Below, in pieces: positions 17,180 to 25,381 of a DNA stretch of 64,000 nucleotides. Origin of the DNA: Amycolatopsis australiensis (GTDB lineage: Bacteria > Actinomycetota > Actinomycetes > Mycobacteriales > Pseudonocardiaceae). The stretch is from positions 2,666,001-2,730,000 of the forward strand of contig NZ_FPJG01000006.1 in the NCBI RefSeq assembly GCF_900119165.1, written 5' to 3'. Position numbers and translations under genes: made by a program. The notes under the pieces are model-generated. The model was given only the letters and a program-made list of their open reading frames with translations, was not told the DNA's origin and ran no database searches. Numbering within the stretch: position 1 is the stretch's first letter; each line of letters starts with the position of its first letter.

Positions 17180-17830
17180 ATGTTCGGCTTTCTCGACGTG
17201 CCCGTCGCAGGCGCGTACCACCTGATCCACGCGTTGACCGGCCTGTTTTCCGTGGCGCCTGCCATCATCGTGTTCACCTTGTGCGTGCGGCTGCTGCTGC
17301 ACCCGCTCGCCCGCTCGGCGGCCCGCGGCGAGCGCGCCCGGGCGGCGCTGGCGCCGGAGATCCGCGCGCTGCGGGACCAGCACGGCCACGACCGGGAGCG
17401 GCTGGCCGCGGAGCTGGCGAAGCTGCAACGGGAGTCCGGGACGTCGTTGTTCACCGGCTGCCTGCCGATGCTGCTGCAGCTGCCGTTCTTCACGGTCATG
17501 TACCGGCTGTTCACCACGCCCACGGTCGGTGGCGAACCCAATTCCCTGCTCGGCGCGACCCTGCTCGGGACGCCGCTGGGCGCGCACGGCCTGGCGGGCG
17601 GCCCGCTGGTGTTCGTGATCGCGGCCGGCCTGGCGATCGTCGCCTGGTTCTCGGTGCGCCGGCAGGACCGTGACCGCGAGGCCGAAGTCCCGGGCGGCAG
17701 GCTCCTGCGGCTGCTGCCCTACGGCACGGTGCTGGCGACGCTGGTCGTGCCGCAGGCGGCCGGGATCTACCTGCTGACGACGACCGCCTGGACGGCGGCG
17801 GAGCGGGCGCTGCTACGACGCGGCTCGTGA
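17180..17830 (+). CDS. YidC/Oxa1 family membrane protein insertase (short paralogue)
   Basis: 216 residues, with the helix-loop of the Oxa1 core (VRLLLHPLARSAARGE), a charged coiled coil (ALAPEIRALRDQHGHDRERL) and the diagnostic GCLPMLLQLPFFTVMYRLF segment, followed by three more hydrophobic helices. It lacks the long C-terminal tail. Housekeeping YidC usually lies by rpmH, so this is probably an additional copy handling a subset of membrane proteins. ATG 17180 is preceded by GGAG. The gene forms a likely operon with the small protein at 16843, and its last 18 bases overlap the convergent DUF1992 gene. Confidence 0.92.
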   Translation: MFGFLDVPVAGAYHLIHALTGLFSVAPAIIVFTLCVRLLLHPLARSAARGERARAALAPEIRALRDQHGHDRERLAAELAKLQRESGTSLFTGCLPMLLQLPFFTVMYRLFTTPTVGGEPNSLLGATLLGTPLGAHGLAGGPLVFVIAAGLAIVAWFSVRRQDRDREAEVPGGRLLRLLPYGTVLATLVVPQAAGIYLLTTTAWTAAERALLRRGS

Positions 17831-18226
17831 GCGCCGCCAGTCCGCGACGGCTTCCTCGACGTCCACCAGCGCCACGGTCAGCGGCGGGCCGGTGTGGTGA
17901 TTGAGGTAGGCCTGGCGGATCCGCGTGTTGAGGTCCTCGACGATCTCCCGCACCTGCCGCTCGGTCCGTTCGCGGGCCAGCCGTTCCGGGAGGTCCTGGA
18001 CCTCGCGCTTCAGCGCGAGCGCGGGCGGCAGCAACGCCTTCGTGTCGTGGCCGCCCGCCCGGACCTGCCGCAGCACCCAGTCCGTCGCCGCGTCGTTGCC
18101 CGTCGGCTTCGGCAGCGGCTTCCCCGTGCCGGGCAGGTCGTCGAACTCGCCGCGCTCGCGGGCTTCGGCGATCTGCCGGTCGACCCACCAGCGGAAGGAG
18201 ACCTTGGGCGGTTTGCGTCGGGTCAT
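17813..18226 (-). CDS. DUF1992 (DnaJ-homologue C28-like) protein
   Basis: 137 residues. FRWWVDRQIAEARERGEFDD followed by LPGTGKPLP is the signature of the DUF1992 domain found in DNAJC28 proteins. The C-terminal half is a helical region (RERTERQVREIVEDLNTRI). No J domain is present. Function is unknown. ATG 18226 was chosen as the first Met before the conserved block. It is divergent from the TetR gene (67-bp gap), and the two may share control. Confidence 0.88.
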   Translation of the reverse strand: MTRRKPPKVSFRWWVDRQIAEARERGEFDDLPGTGKPLPKPTGNDAATDWVLRQVRAGGHDTKALLPPALALKREVQDLPERLARERTERQVREIVEDLNTRIRQAYLNHHTGPPLTVALVDVEEAVADWRRSRAAS

Positions 18227-18293
18227 GCCTCCAGAATGCCAGGTCGGACGGCCGGCCCGGGTAGGATCGCGCTCGGAGGAGCGAGGGGAGCGC

Positions 18294-19070
18294 ATGACCG
18301 CCGAACGCACTGGCGCCGACGACGTCGACCGGACCCTCGCGCTGCTCTGGCGGGCCCGCGGTGCCGCGGCCGAACCGGCCCGGGGCCGCCGCCCGACGCT
18401 GACCATCGAGCGGATCGTCGCCGCGGCGATCGCGGTCGCCGACGCCGACGGGCTGGCCGCCGCGTCGATGCACCGCGTCGCCAAGGAGCTCGGCGCCGGC
18501 ACCATGACGCTCTACACCTACGTGCCCGGCAAGGCCGAGCTGGTGGACCTGATGGTCGACGACGTGCTCGTCGGACGCCGGCTGCCCGGCCCCGGCGAGC
18601 CGCGGCTGGCGGACTGGCGCGCGCAGGTGGCGCTCTACGCCGAGCGCACCCGAGAGGCGTACCGCAGCCACTCCTGGCTGTGCGAGGTCTCCCGGGTCCG
18701 GCCGCCGCTCGGGCCCGGTCAGCTGGCCGGTCAGGAGTATCTGCTGTCCATCATGGACAGTCTGGGCCTGTCACCGCGGGAAGCCGTCGCGGCGGCCAAC
18801 GGGATCGGCACGTACATCGACGCGAACGCCGCGCTCGGCGCGGAGAACACCCGGCTGGAGCGCAGCACCGGCCAGTCGACCGAGGCGTGGTGGCACGAGC
18901 GGTCTTCGTTCTGGCAGAACTACTTCGTCGTCGACGAGCACCCGGCGATGAACCGGATCTGGCTCGGCGGCGGCTTCGACCAGAGCGCCAAGGCACAGGG
19001 CGACACGGCCTACGAGTTCGGCTTGGACCGCATGCTCGACGGCATCGAAGCCCTCGTCGCCGACCGCTAG
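18294..19070 (+). CDS. TetR/AcrR family transcriptional regulator
   Basis: 258 residues. The N-terminal helix-turn-helix is LTIERIVAAAIAVADADG, then MHRVAKELGAGTMTLYTYV, close to residues 35-85. The C-terminal domain resembles the TetR_C class of tetracycline-repressor-like proteins (FEFGLDRMLDGIEAL-type end). It binds DNA as a dimer and is released by a small ligand; target and ligand are unknown, but the divergent DUF1992 gene is the nearest candidate. ATG 18294 is preceded by GGAGGAGCGAGGGGAG. Its TAG stop is part of the CTAG duplicated by the adjacent insertion element. Confidence 0.92.
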   Translation: MTAERTGADDVDRTLALLWRARGAAAEPARGRRPTLTIERIVAAAIAVADADGLAAASMHRVAKELGAGTMTLYTYVPGKAELVDLMVDDVLVGRRLPGPGEPRLADWRAQVALYAERTREAYRSHSWLCEVSRVRPPLGPGQLAGQEYLLSIMDSLGLSPREAVAAANGIGTYIDANAALGAENTRLERSTGQSTEAWWHERSSFWQNYFVVDEHPAMNRIWLGGGFDQSAKAQGDTAYEFGLDRMLDGIEALVADR

Positions 19071-19656
19071 GGCGTGTCTGACAATGCGTTGGTCCAAGGT
19101 GATCACGGGCCGCGGCAATCCACCGGGTCGAAGCGGGTAGGCGGCCGCCGCGGGAACCGCGGGGTTGGCGGTGCCCCTGCCTGGTCGGCAGGTTCGGGAC
19201 GGTCGATCGCGTGGTCAGGCGGCTCGGTGCGCTGTTCGGTGTAGTTCGACCCAGCCCCTTGTGGGGCGGGTGATGGTGGTGGCGTGCTGATGTGCCCGGG
19301 CGATCGTGGAATGCACCGACACCGACCAATCCATCAAGCCCACCGCGTCCGCATCGGTGAGCAGGCGTTCCAGGACGGTGTCCAGGTGCCGTCACCGGCC
19401 ATCCTCCGGTGCCAGGTTCAGATCGTCTGCCACGGACCGAACACCGCCGGGACATCCCGCCACGGAATCCCGCACCGGTACCGGTAGATGATCCCCTCGA
19501 CCATCGCCCGCGCATCCGAGAACGGACGTCCCCGCTCACCGGTCCGGACCGGCAGCAGATCCTCGATCAACGCCCACTGATCGTCTGAGAGCAACTGAAC
19601 CCGCGACACGACCGGCAGCATCCCAGCCGCCAGCCGAAACTTTTGCCGGACACGCC
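19071..19656. mobile_element. Decayed IS5-family insertion sequence flanked by CTAG target duplication
   Basis: The left end reads GGGCGTGTCTGACAA and the right end, in reverse complement, GGGCGTGTCCGGCAA: terminal inverted repeats with two mismatches in 15. CTAG flanks both sides (19067-19070 and 19657-19660), the YTAR-type duplication known for IS5-family elements. At 586 bp it is shorter than a full element, and the transposase is broken and lacks its second half. Both host genes end in TAG provided by the two CTAG copies, so the insertion did not damage either. Confidence 0.85.
19205..19622 (-). pseudogene. IS5-type transposase remnant
   Basis: The minus strand from ATG 19622 encodes a DUF4096-type transposase start (LSDDQWALIEDLLPV, then YRYRCGIPWRDVPAVFG). 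It runs into TGA at 19418-19420, where a Trp codon would be expected (GPWQTI-W). After that a one-base deletion changes frame, and LLTDADAVGLMDWSVSVHST continues in another frame to about 19205. The catalytic C-terminal half is absent. The element cannot move by itself. Confidence 0.85.
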
Positions 19657-19917
19657 CTAGCGGCGGGCCCGCCACCGCGGACGGCGGCGTTCCTGGCGGG
19701 GCACCACGGGCTCGGCCACCGCGCCGCCTCCGCGCAGGACGTCCCGGCAGCCCGGGTCGAACCGGCCGGGCTCCTCGATCATCGCGGCCGCGAGCACGAC
19801 GTGCCCGCACACCGCCCGGAACCGCCCCTCGTGCCGTCCCGCCGCGAACTCGTCCTCGGTGACCGCATGGGTCAAGCCGTCGGTGTCGCAGCGGATGGGC
19901 ACGAAGAACGTGGCCAC
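19657..19917 (-). CDS. Unrecognised 86-residue protein, coupled to the transglycosylase gene
   Basis: Starts at GTG 19917, five bases after the transglycosylase stop, so the two are probably translationally coupled. The sequence begins MATFFVPIRCDTDGLTHAV, contains RFRAVCGHVVLAAAMIEEPG and ends with an Arg-rich tail. Three Cys and several His could bind metal, but no motif is convincing. I do not recognise the family. The TAG stop lies in the CTAG at the right border of the insertion element; before the insertion this gene and the TetR gene would have ended in the same four bases. Confidence 0.6.
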   Translation of the reverse strand: MATFFVPIRCDTDGLTHAVTEDEFAAGRHEGRFRAVCGHVVLAAAMIEEPGRFDPGCRDVLRGGGAVAEPVVPRQERRRPRWRARR

Positions 19918-19922
19918 CGGGC

Positions 19923-21095
19923 TCACTTGGTCGGGCTGGTGGTGGTGGTTTCGGTCGTCTTGGTCGCCGACTCGGTCGAACCGGCCGGGGTGGCGGCCGA
20001 CGTCGTCGTGGCCGGCGGCGGAGTCGTGGTGGTGGTGCTGCTGGGCGTGGTCGCCGGCGGCGTGGTGGACGTCGTCGGCGGCTTCGTCGGGTCGGTGGTC
20101 GGAGTGCTCGGCGTGCTGGTCGCCGAGGTGGTCGACGTCGGCGTCTCGCCGGCCGGCGGCAGCGGGGTCTCCGTGGTGGGCGGAGTGGTCTCCGGCGACG
20201 CCGGCGGGGCGGGCACGCCGACCGGCGCGCCCGCGGCGGCGGCGTCCGGGGCAGGCGGCGCGCCGATCGGCACGTCGCTGTCGGGCAGCTGGGCCACGCC
20301 GCCGCGGTAGGCCGCCGCCCACGCCATCACGGTGTCCACATAGGACTGCGAGTTGTTGTAGCGGCGCACGGCCAGGCGCTGGCCCGCGTCGGTCGAGAGG
20401 TCCAGCCCGCCCGAGCACAGGTAGCGGGCGGTGGCCAGCGTCTCGTCGTAGATGTTGTTCGGGTTCGACACGCCGTCGCCGTTGCCGTCGGAGGCGTAGC
20501 CGCGCCAGGTCGACGGGATGAACTGCGTCGGGCCGACCGCGCGGTCCCACACCGGGTCGCCGTCGTACCGGCCGCCGTCGGTGTCCGGGATGGCCGCGAA
20601 CGCGCCGGCGCCGTTGAGGACCGGGCCGAGGATCGGCTCCAGCGTGTCGCCGTTCGCGTTGACGTAGCCGCCGCGGGCGTGGTTGGACTCGATCCGGCCG
20701 ATGCTCGCGATCAGCGCCCAGTCGAGGTGGCAGTTCGGCTGCTCCTTGGCGAGGATGGCGGCGGCGTTCTGGTACGCCTTGAGCATGCTCGCGGGGATGC
20801 CCAGCGGCCCGGAGATGCCCGCCGAACCCGCCCGCCCGCCGGGCACGACCAGCGGCGTCGGCAGCGGCGGCTGCGGCAGGCTGCCGTCGACCGCGATCGG
20901 CGGCATGACGATGTTCGGCTGCTGGGCCGGGGCGGCCTGGTCGGGCAGCGCGCCGCCGGCGTCGGCGGCGACCACCACCGGCGCGGGCAGGCCCGTGGTC
21001 AGCGTGGGCAGCACGACGAGCGCGCCGCCGGCGAGCGCGGCCGCGGTCCGCCGGACCCCGCGCGTGCCCTTGCGCCGTGGCCGGTGCTTCGCCAT
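19923..21095 (-). CDS. Secreted lytic transglycosylase with Ser/Thr/Pro tail
   Basis: 390 residues. A basic N-terminus plus hydrophobic segment (TAAALAGGALVVLP) acts as signal or anchor. The catalytic domain spans about 95-270: LDWALIASIGRIESNH with the catalytic Glu, the AVGPTQFIPSTWRGY motif, and RYNNSQSYVDTVMAWAAAY at its end. This is the MltB-like/SLT fold that cleaves peptidoglycan to 1,6-anhydromuramic products outside the cell. The final 120 residues are almost only Thr, Pro, Ser and Ala, a likely wall-spanning linker at the C-terminus. ATG 21095 (MAKHRPRRK) is preferred to an upstream in-frame start. It is followed closely by the 86-residue gene. Confidence 0.92.
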   Translation of the reverse strand: MAKHRPRRKGTRGVRRTAAALAGGALVVLPTLTTGLPAPVVVAADAGGALPDQAAPAQQPNIVMPPIAVDGSLPQPPLPTPLVVPGGRAGSAGISGPLGIPASMLKAYQNAAAILAKEQPNCHLDWALIASIGRIESNHARGGYVNANGDTLEPILGPVLNGAGAFAAIPDTDGGRYDGDPVWDRAVGPTQFIPSTWRGYASDGNGDGVSNPNNIYDETLATARYLCSGGLDLSTDAGQRLAVRRYNNSQSYVDTVMAWAAAYRGGVAQLPDSDVPIGAPPAPDAAAAGAPVGVPAPPASPETTPPTTETPLPPAGETPTSTTSATSTPSTPTTDPTKPPTTSTTPPATTPSSTTTTTPPPATTTSAATPAGSTESATKTTETTTTSPTK

Positions 21096-21289
21096 GGTCG
21101 TCCCCGCTTCCCTCGATCTCTCGCTGATCGCCTCACCCGATCGGCCCACCCGCCGGTACCGGCCGGCAGGAGCAAGCTATCCGATGGAACCAAACTTTGG
21201 CGAATAGCACAGCGAAATCGCGGCGCCGGAGAGAAGTTCGTCCTGATGGCACAAAACCTTCGTAGGGAATCTGTCACATTCACCAGGAC

Positions 21290-22204
21290 TTAACGGGACC
21301 CTGGGGAGAGTTTGTCCAGCAGGACACCGGGCACGGCGATCCCGCGGTGGGTCACGTCCGCGGAGAACCGCCGGACCAGCGAATCCGACGGCGTCGCGGT
21401 GAACGTGACGACGTCGCGGTGCAGAGCCGGCTTCAGCCGCCGCAGCGCACCGGCGAAAGTGCGGGTCAGCGCGGTGGTCGGGACCAGTGCGACACCGAGC
21501 CCGGCCGCGGCCAGCTGCGCCGCGGTCGCCGCCTGCTTCGTCCGCATCACCGCCGTGAGGGTGGTTCCCCGGCGCGCGGCCTCTTCGTCGAGCCAGCCGC
21601 CGAGGCCGTTGTCCGGGTGGTAGTGCACCACCGGCACGCCCGCCAGGCCGGCCATCGGCACCGCCGCCCGCCGGGTCAGGGGATGGTCGGCGGCCAGCGC
21701 CAGGACGATCTCTTCGCGCCCGATGACGTCGGTCCGCCCGGTCCAGCGGCTCGGCCGGGGCCCGACGGCGACGTCCGCTTCGCCCGTTTCCAGGGCCGCC
21801 ACCAGCGCGTCCGCGCTCGTCGTCTCGGTCAGCGTGATCAGAACGCCCGGGCGGTGCCGGTGCCAGGCCCGCAGCACCGGCGCCAGCAGCCCGGCGGTCA
21901 TGCTCTCCGCGCACGCGATCCGCAGCGCGCCTTCGCCGCCGGCGGCCACCGCGCGCCCGGTCCGGACCACGCGGTCCGCGGCGGCCAGCGCGGCACGGGC
22001 GTCGGCCACGACCGCGCGTCCGGTCGCGGTCGGCCGGACCCCGCGCGGCAGCCGTTCGAGCACCGGCGTGCCGAGTTCGCGTTCGAGGGTGCCGATCTGG
22101 TGGGACAACGCGGGCTGCGAAAGGTGCAGCCGCGCGGCCGCCTCCGTGATCGATCCCGCGTCCAGCACCGCGACCAGGCACTCGAGGGCGCGCAACGTAG
22201 GCAT
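21290..22204 (-). CDS. LysR family transcriptional regulator
   Basis: 304 residues, the standard LysR length. The winged helix is at 1-60 (LRALECLVAVLDAGSITEAA, then LHLSQPALSHQI), followed by two periplasmic-binding-protein-like subdomains (GALRIACAESMTAGLLAP onwards). It is transcribed away from an SDR gene with a 103-bp divergent gap, the classic LysR arrangement, so that gene is the likely target. The gap contains AT-richer sequence (ATTCTATCGGAACCATCG) where the operator probably lies. The co-inducer is unknown. Confidence 0.93.
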   Translation of the reverse strand: MPTLRALECLVAVLDAGSITEAAARLHLSQPALSHQIGTLERELGTPVLERLPRGVRPTATGRAVVADARAALAAADRVVRTGRAVAAGGEGALRIACAESMTAGLLAPVLRAWHRHRPGVLITLTETTSADALVAALETGEADVAVGPRPSRWTGRTDVIGREEIVLALAADHPLTRRAAVPMAGLAGVPVVHYHPDNGLGGWLDEEAARRGTTLTAVMRTKQAATAAQLAAAGLGVALVPTTALTRTFAGALRRLKPALHRDVVTFTATPSDSLVRRFSADVTHRGIAVPGVLLDKLSPGSR

Positions 22205-22307
22205 TCGTGGATTCTATCGGAACCATCGAAAACATTCGGATCGTGACGGGATGGTTCCGGCCGCGGCGCGCGCTGAAGCCGGTGTGCGCAACGGAAGGAG
22301 CACGGGA

Positions 22308-23003
22308 ATGTCGTTCGAGGGAAAGCGGCTCGTCGTCGTCGGCGGCGGGTCGGGCATCGCGCGCCGGATCGCGGCGGACGCCGACGCGGCGGGCGCGGAA
22401 GTCACGCTGGCCGGGCGGACTCCGGCGGAGATCGGCGGTCCGGGCCTGCGGACCGCGTTCGCCGACCTCGGTGATGAAGCGTCGCTGAAAGCGCTTGCGG
22501 AGGCGGTGGGCGAACTCGACTACCTGGTCACGCTCGGGGCCGCGCCGGCGAACGGGCCGGTCGCCGACCTGGACCGCGACGCGGTCACGCGGGCCTTCGA
22601 CGCCAAGGTGATCGGGCCGCTGCTGCTGGCCAAGCACTTCGCCCCGCGGTTCCGGGACGGCGGCGCGATGGCCCTGTTCTCCGGGGTCGCGGCGTGGCGG
22701 CCGGTACCCGGACGCACGGTCATGGCCACGACGAACGGCGCGGTCGCGGTCCTCGCCGAAGCGCTCGCGGTCGAGCTCGCGCCGATCCGCGTCACCGCGA
22801 TTTCGCCGGGCATCGTCGATTCCGGCGCGTGGGACCGGCTCGGTGAGGGCAAAGACGAGTTCTTCCGCCGGGCCGCGGAAACGAATCCGGCCCGCCGGGT
22901 GGGCACGACCGCGGACGTCGCGGCGGCCACCCTCCAGGCACTGGCCAACCCGTTCGTCACCGGCACGGTCCTGCACGTCGACGGCGGCGCCAGGCTGGCC
23001 TGA
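22308..23003 (+). CDS. SDR family protein lacking the catalytic YxxxK pair
   Basis: 231 residues. The cofactor motif GGGSGIAR (11-18) and the adjoining Rossmann fold are intact, and a Ser (S125, LFSGVAA) is in place. Where YxxxK should follow, the sequence reads VMATTNGAV, with Met139 and Asn143 at the Tyr and Lys positions. The C-terminus VTGTVLHVDGGARLA is normal. It may be a divergent reductase or a non-catalytic NAD(P)-binding protein. ATG 22308 follows GGAAGGAGCACGG. It is divergent from the LysR gene and probably controlled by it. Confidence 0.88.
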   Translation: MSFEGKRLVVVGGGSGIARRIAADADAAGAEVTLAGRTPAEIGGPGLRTAFADLGDEASLKALAEAVGELDYLVTLGAAPANGPVADLDRDAVTRAFDAKVIGPLLLAKHFAPRFRDGGAMALFSGVAAWRPVPGRTVMATTNGAVAVLAEALAVELAPIRVTAISPGIVDSGAWDRLGEGKDEFFRRAAETNPARRVGTTADVAAATLQALANPFVTGTVLHVDGGARLA

Positions 23004-23103
23004 AACGGTGCGTGATCGAGCCTTTACACGACCCTGAACGGTTCCTATGATCGGCCGACCGGAGGCATCGCCGCCGTCCGGTCGGCCCAGGGTGGAGGGT
23101 TTG

Positions 23104-23685
23104 ATGGCACGTAGGGCTCCGCGTCGCGGGCAGGTCACCGTCGCCGAGCTGCTGGTCCGGTCCGCCGTGGCCGATCGCCCTGCCGGCGGCGCGCGCCACC
23201 GTGAGAAACCGCGGGTCCTGCGGTCTTTGGGCCGCCTGCGGGTGTTCTCCGTGGTCGCCGGCGCGCTCGCGCTGACCGGCGGGGTCGGCGCGGCGGTGTC
23301 GCTGCCCGTCGAGCGGAGCGCGGGCGCGGCGTGGCCGCCTGCCGGCGTGGAACCCCCGGCGGTCGCGCTGGTCCCGTTGCCGGCACGGGTCGTGGTCCCG
23401 CCCGCGAAGCCTGCTCCGGATTCCGTGGCAGCACCCGGGGAATCCGGCGGAATCACGCCGGTTGCCGAGCAGTCGCAGCCGGAACCGGGTTCGGCGGCCA
23501 CGCCGGCGCGTCGCGGCAAGCCGGCCGAAGCGGTGGTCGTGAAGCCGAAACCGCACCGGCCGCCGAAGCAGGCGGCCCCGGTGCGGCACGAGATCCCGGA
23601 CGTGCCGATCTGGTCCCGCGGCCGCCCCGGCGCGGGGCCGCATCACGGCGGCGGTCACGACGGCTGCGGCCACCACCGCCGGTGA
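23104..23685 (+). CDS. Single-pass membrane protein with Pro-rich, His-rich extracytoplasmic tail
   Basis: 193 residues. The N-terminal cytoplasmic part contains RRGQVTVAELLVRSAV, a basic stretch follows, then one membrane helix (RVFSVVAGALALTGGVGAAV near 60-80), a Pro/Ala/Lys-rich region and a His/Gly-rich end (GPHHGGGHDGCGHH). The tail could bind metal. The block VTVAELLVR recurs as VTVGELMLR in the small protein at 24268. No family is recognised. ATG 23104 follows GGTGGAGGG; the frame is open 19 codons further up without a ribosome binding site. It ends two bases from the convergent acetyltransferase. Confidence 0.7.
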   Translation: MARRAPRRGQVTVAELLVRSAVADRPAGGARHREKPRVLRSLGRLRVFSVVAGALALTGGVGAAVSLPVERSAGAAWPPAGVEPPAVALVPLPARVVVPPAKPAPDSVAAPGESGGITPVAEQSQPEPGSAATPARRGKPAEAVVVKPKPHRPPKQAAPVRHEIPDVPIWSRGRPGAGPHHGGGHDGCGHHRR

Positions 23686-23687
23686 AG

Positions 23688-24128
23688 CTACGGGCCGAGC
23701 GGGATCTGGTACTGCATGAGCCCCTTGTCGAGCGCGACCTGGTCGTACAGCCGCCGCGCGGTCGTGTTCGACGTTTGCGTGTGCCAGTAGACGCGGGCGC
23801 ATCCCCGCGCCCGCGCCCAGCCGGCGACGGCTTCGATGAGGGCCCGGCCCGCGCCGCGGCCGCGGGCTTTCGCGTCGGTGAACAGGTCCTGCAGGTAGCA
23901 GACGTCGGCGGAAGTCGTGCTGACGTGCGTGAAGAAGTGCACGATGCCGACGAGCTCGCCGTCGAGCCGCGCGCCGAGCGCGTGCATCCGCTCGCCGCTG
24001 CGGAACTCGCGCCATGCGCGGTCCACGAGCTCGGGCGCGAGCGTCCTGCCGTAGAACGTGTTGTAGCCGGCGAAGAGGTTTTCCCAGGCCGCGCGGTCGT
24101 CTTCGGTGAGGCGCCCGATGGAGATCAT
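23688..24128 (-). CDS. GNAT family N-acetyltransferase
   Basis: 146 residues. Strand 4 and the acetyl-CoA pyrophosphate loop appear as CYLQDLFTDAKARGRGAGRA (Q/RxxGxG/A type) near 76-95, followed by YWHTQTSNTTARRLYDQVA, typical of small-molecule or aminoglycoside-like GNATs. It transfers acetyl from acetyl-CoA to an amine; the acceptor is unknown. ATG 24128 is the first in-frame start. The gene is isolated between two genes on the other strand. Confidence 0.9.
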   Translation of the reverse strand: MISIGRLTEDDRAAWENLFAGYNTFYGRTLAPELVDRAWREFRSGERMHALGARLDGELVGIVHFFTHVSTTSADVCYLQDLFTDAKARGRGAGRALIEAVAGWARARGCARVYWHTQTSNTTARRLYDQVALDKGLMQYQIPLGP

Positions 24129-24267
24129 GCGCCGAGGCTAACGTCCCGTCCGGCCGGTTCGGTGGACACGCGGGACACAACTGGTGAGTAAGGTGACGAA
24201 CCCGAATCCGATTCATAGAATCGGCGGCCATCAGGTCCCGGTCGGCACGACGCAGCGGAGGTTCCCG

Positions 24268-24489
24268 ATGGCGCGCACGGCGCACCATGCCAGTGGCAGG
24301 CCCGTCACGGTGGGGGAGCTCATGCTCCGGCCGGACGTCCACGGCAGACGGCGGCCCGAGGACCTCGAAGTCCTCGAGCTGGCCTACCGGATGCGCCGCC
24401 GGATCGGCCCGGAGCCGGTCGTCGCCCGGACGCCGCGGTTCCGCGCGCTCGCCGCGGTCACCGGGCGGTGGCGGCGCAAGCCGCGGTGA
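24268..24489 (+). CDS. Small basic protein sharing the VTVxELxxR motif
   Basis: 73 residues: MARTAHHASGRPVTVGELML, then RPDVHGRRRPEDLEVLEL and a strongly basic C-terminus (RWRRKPR). No membrane helix. The N-terminal VTVGELMLR matches VTVAELLVR in the membrane protein at 23104, just over 1 kb away, also after MAR and a basic stretch, suggesting a shared docking motif or a common origin. ATG 24268 has GGAGG seven bases upstream. A strong terminator follows the stop, which supports a real transcription unit. Confidence 0.65.
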   Translation: MARTAHHASGRPVTVGELMLRPDVHGRRRPEDLEVLELAYRMRRRIGPEPVVARTPRFRALAAVTGRWRRKPR

Positions 24490-24504
24490 GCGCGCCGTTC
24501 CCGC

Positions 24505-24538
24505 AGGCCACCCTCGCCGGGGGTGGCCTCTTTCGTCT
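24505..24538 (+). terminator. Rho-independent terminator
   Basis: AGGCCACCC (24505-24513), a 7-base loop and GGGTGGCCT (24521-24529) form a perfect 9-bp stem, followed by CTTTCGTCTGT. It stands 15 bases after the stop of the 73-residue gene and faces the convergent SGNH hydrolase gene. Confidence 0.8.
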
Positions 24539-24559
24539 GTCCACTCGGGACGATCCGGC

Positions 24560-25372
24560 TCAGCGTGCCGCGAACGCGAGGGCTGCGGCGAGGGCGCGGT
24601 GACCGGCCGCGGTCGGGTGGACGTCGCAGCCGCCGGTGGGCAGCTTGATCAGCAGTCCCGCCGCGCACGGGTCGCCACCGGTGCGCAGGGACGCGATCAG
24701 GAACGCCGTGAAGCCGTCCGCGACCTTGCCGTGGTAGCGGTGCGTGACCTGGCTCAACGCGGAGTCGATCGCCTTCACCTGCGCCACCTGCGCCGCGTCG
24801 CGGTAGTCGAGCGAGTAGTACGACACCAGGACCAGGTCACCGTGGTACTCCGCGCGCAGCGCCGCGAGGATCGTCGCGAGGTTGCGGCTCGCCTGGTCGA
24901 GGGCGACCTGGAAGTCCGGGCCCGTGCAGTGGTCCGGCGTGCTCTTCTGGCAGAGGAACATGTCGTTCGCGCCGATGGTCAGCGTGACCAGCCGGGTGTC
25001 CCGGTGGGCCCGCAGGTACTGCACCGCGTAACCGACCTGGGCGCCCGGGTAGGAGACGTGCAGCGGGAACGCCTTGCGGTAGCCGTTCTCGCAGCCGTTG
25101 CTCGGCGCGTTGACGTCCAGCATGCTTCCGGTCGTCTCGCCGGGGCAGGACGCGTTCGCGAGCCGGAGCCCACGCAGCGACGCGTACTTCTCCGCGTAGC
25201 CGCTGAAGTTGGCCGGGTTCGCGTAATCCGCGCCGGCATCGGGCCGGTAGCCGAACGCGACGGAGTCACCCAGCGCGAGGTAGCGGCCCCAGCCCCAGGC
25301 TTCCGCCGGTGCCGTCAGGAGCGAACTCAGCGCGACGACGACCGCCGCAGTGGCGAAGACTCGACGAAGCAT
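24560..25372 (-). CDS. Secreted SGNH/GDSL hydrolase (lipase/esterase)
   Basis: 270 residues with a signal peptide (basic MLRR, hydrophobic core, AEA cleavage near 25). The GDSV motif carries the nucleophile S37, GAND lies at 134-137, and the Asp-x-His pair is D250/H252 (CDVHPT). Six or more Cys suggest disulfides, as in Streptomyces-type SGNH lipases. It hydrolyses carboxylic esters outside the cell. The start ATG 25372 follows a CGGGG-type site, downstream of the large hairpin at 25382-25428. The peptidase gene lies just upstream on the same strand, so the two may form an operon split by that hairpin. Confidence 0.93.
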   Translation of the reverse strand: MLRRVFATAAVVVALSSLLTAPAEAWGWGRYLALGDSVAFGYRPDAGADYANPANFSGYAEKYASLRGLRLANASCPGETTGSMLDVNAPSNGCENGYRKAFPLHVSYPGAQVGYAVQYLRAHRDTRLVTLTIGANDMFLCQKSTPDHCTGPDFQVALDQASRNLATILAALRAEYHGDLVLVSYYSLDYRDAAQVAQVKAIDSALSQVTHRYHGKVADGFTAFLIASLRTGGDPCAAGLLIKLPTGGCDVHPTAAGHRALAAALAFAAR

Positions 25373-25381
25373 CCCCGGCTC

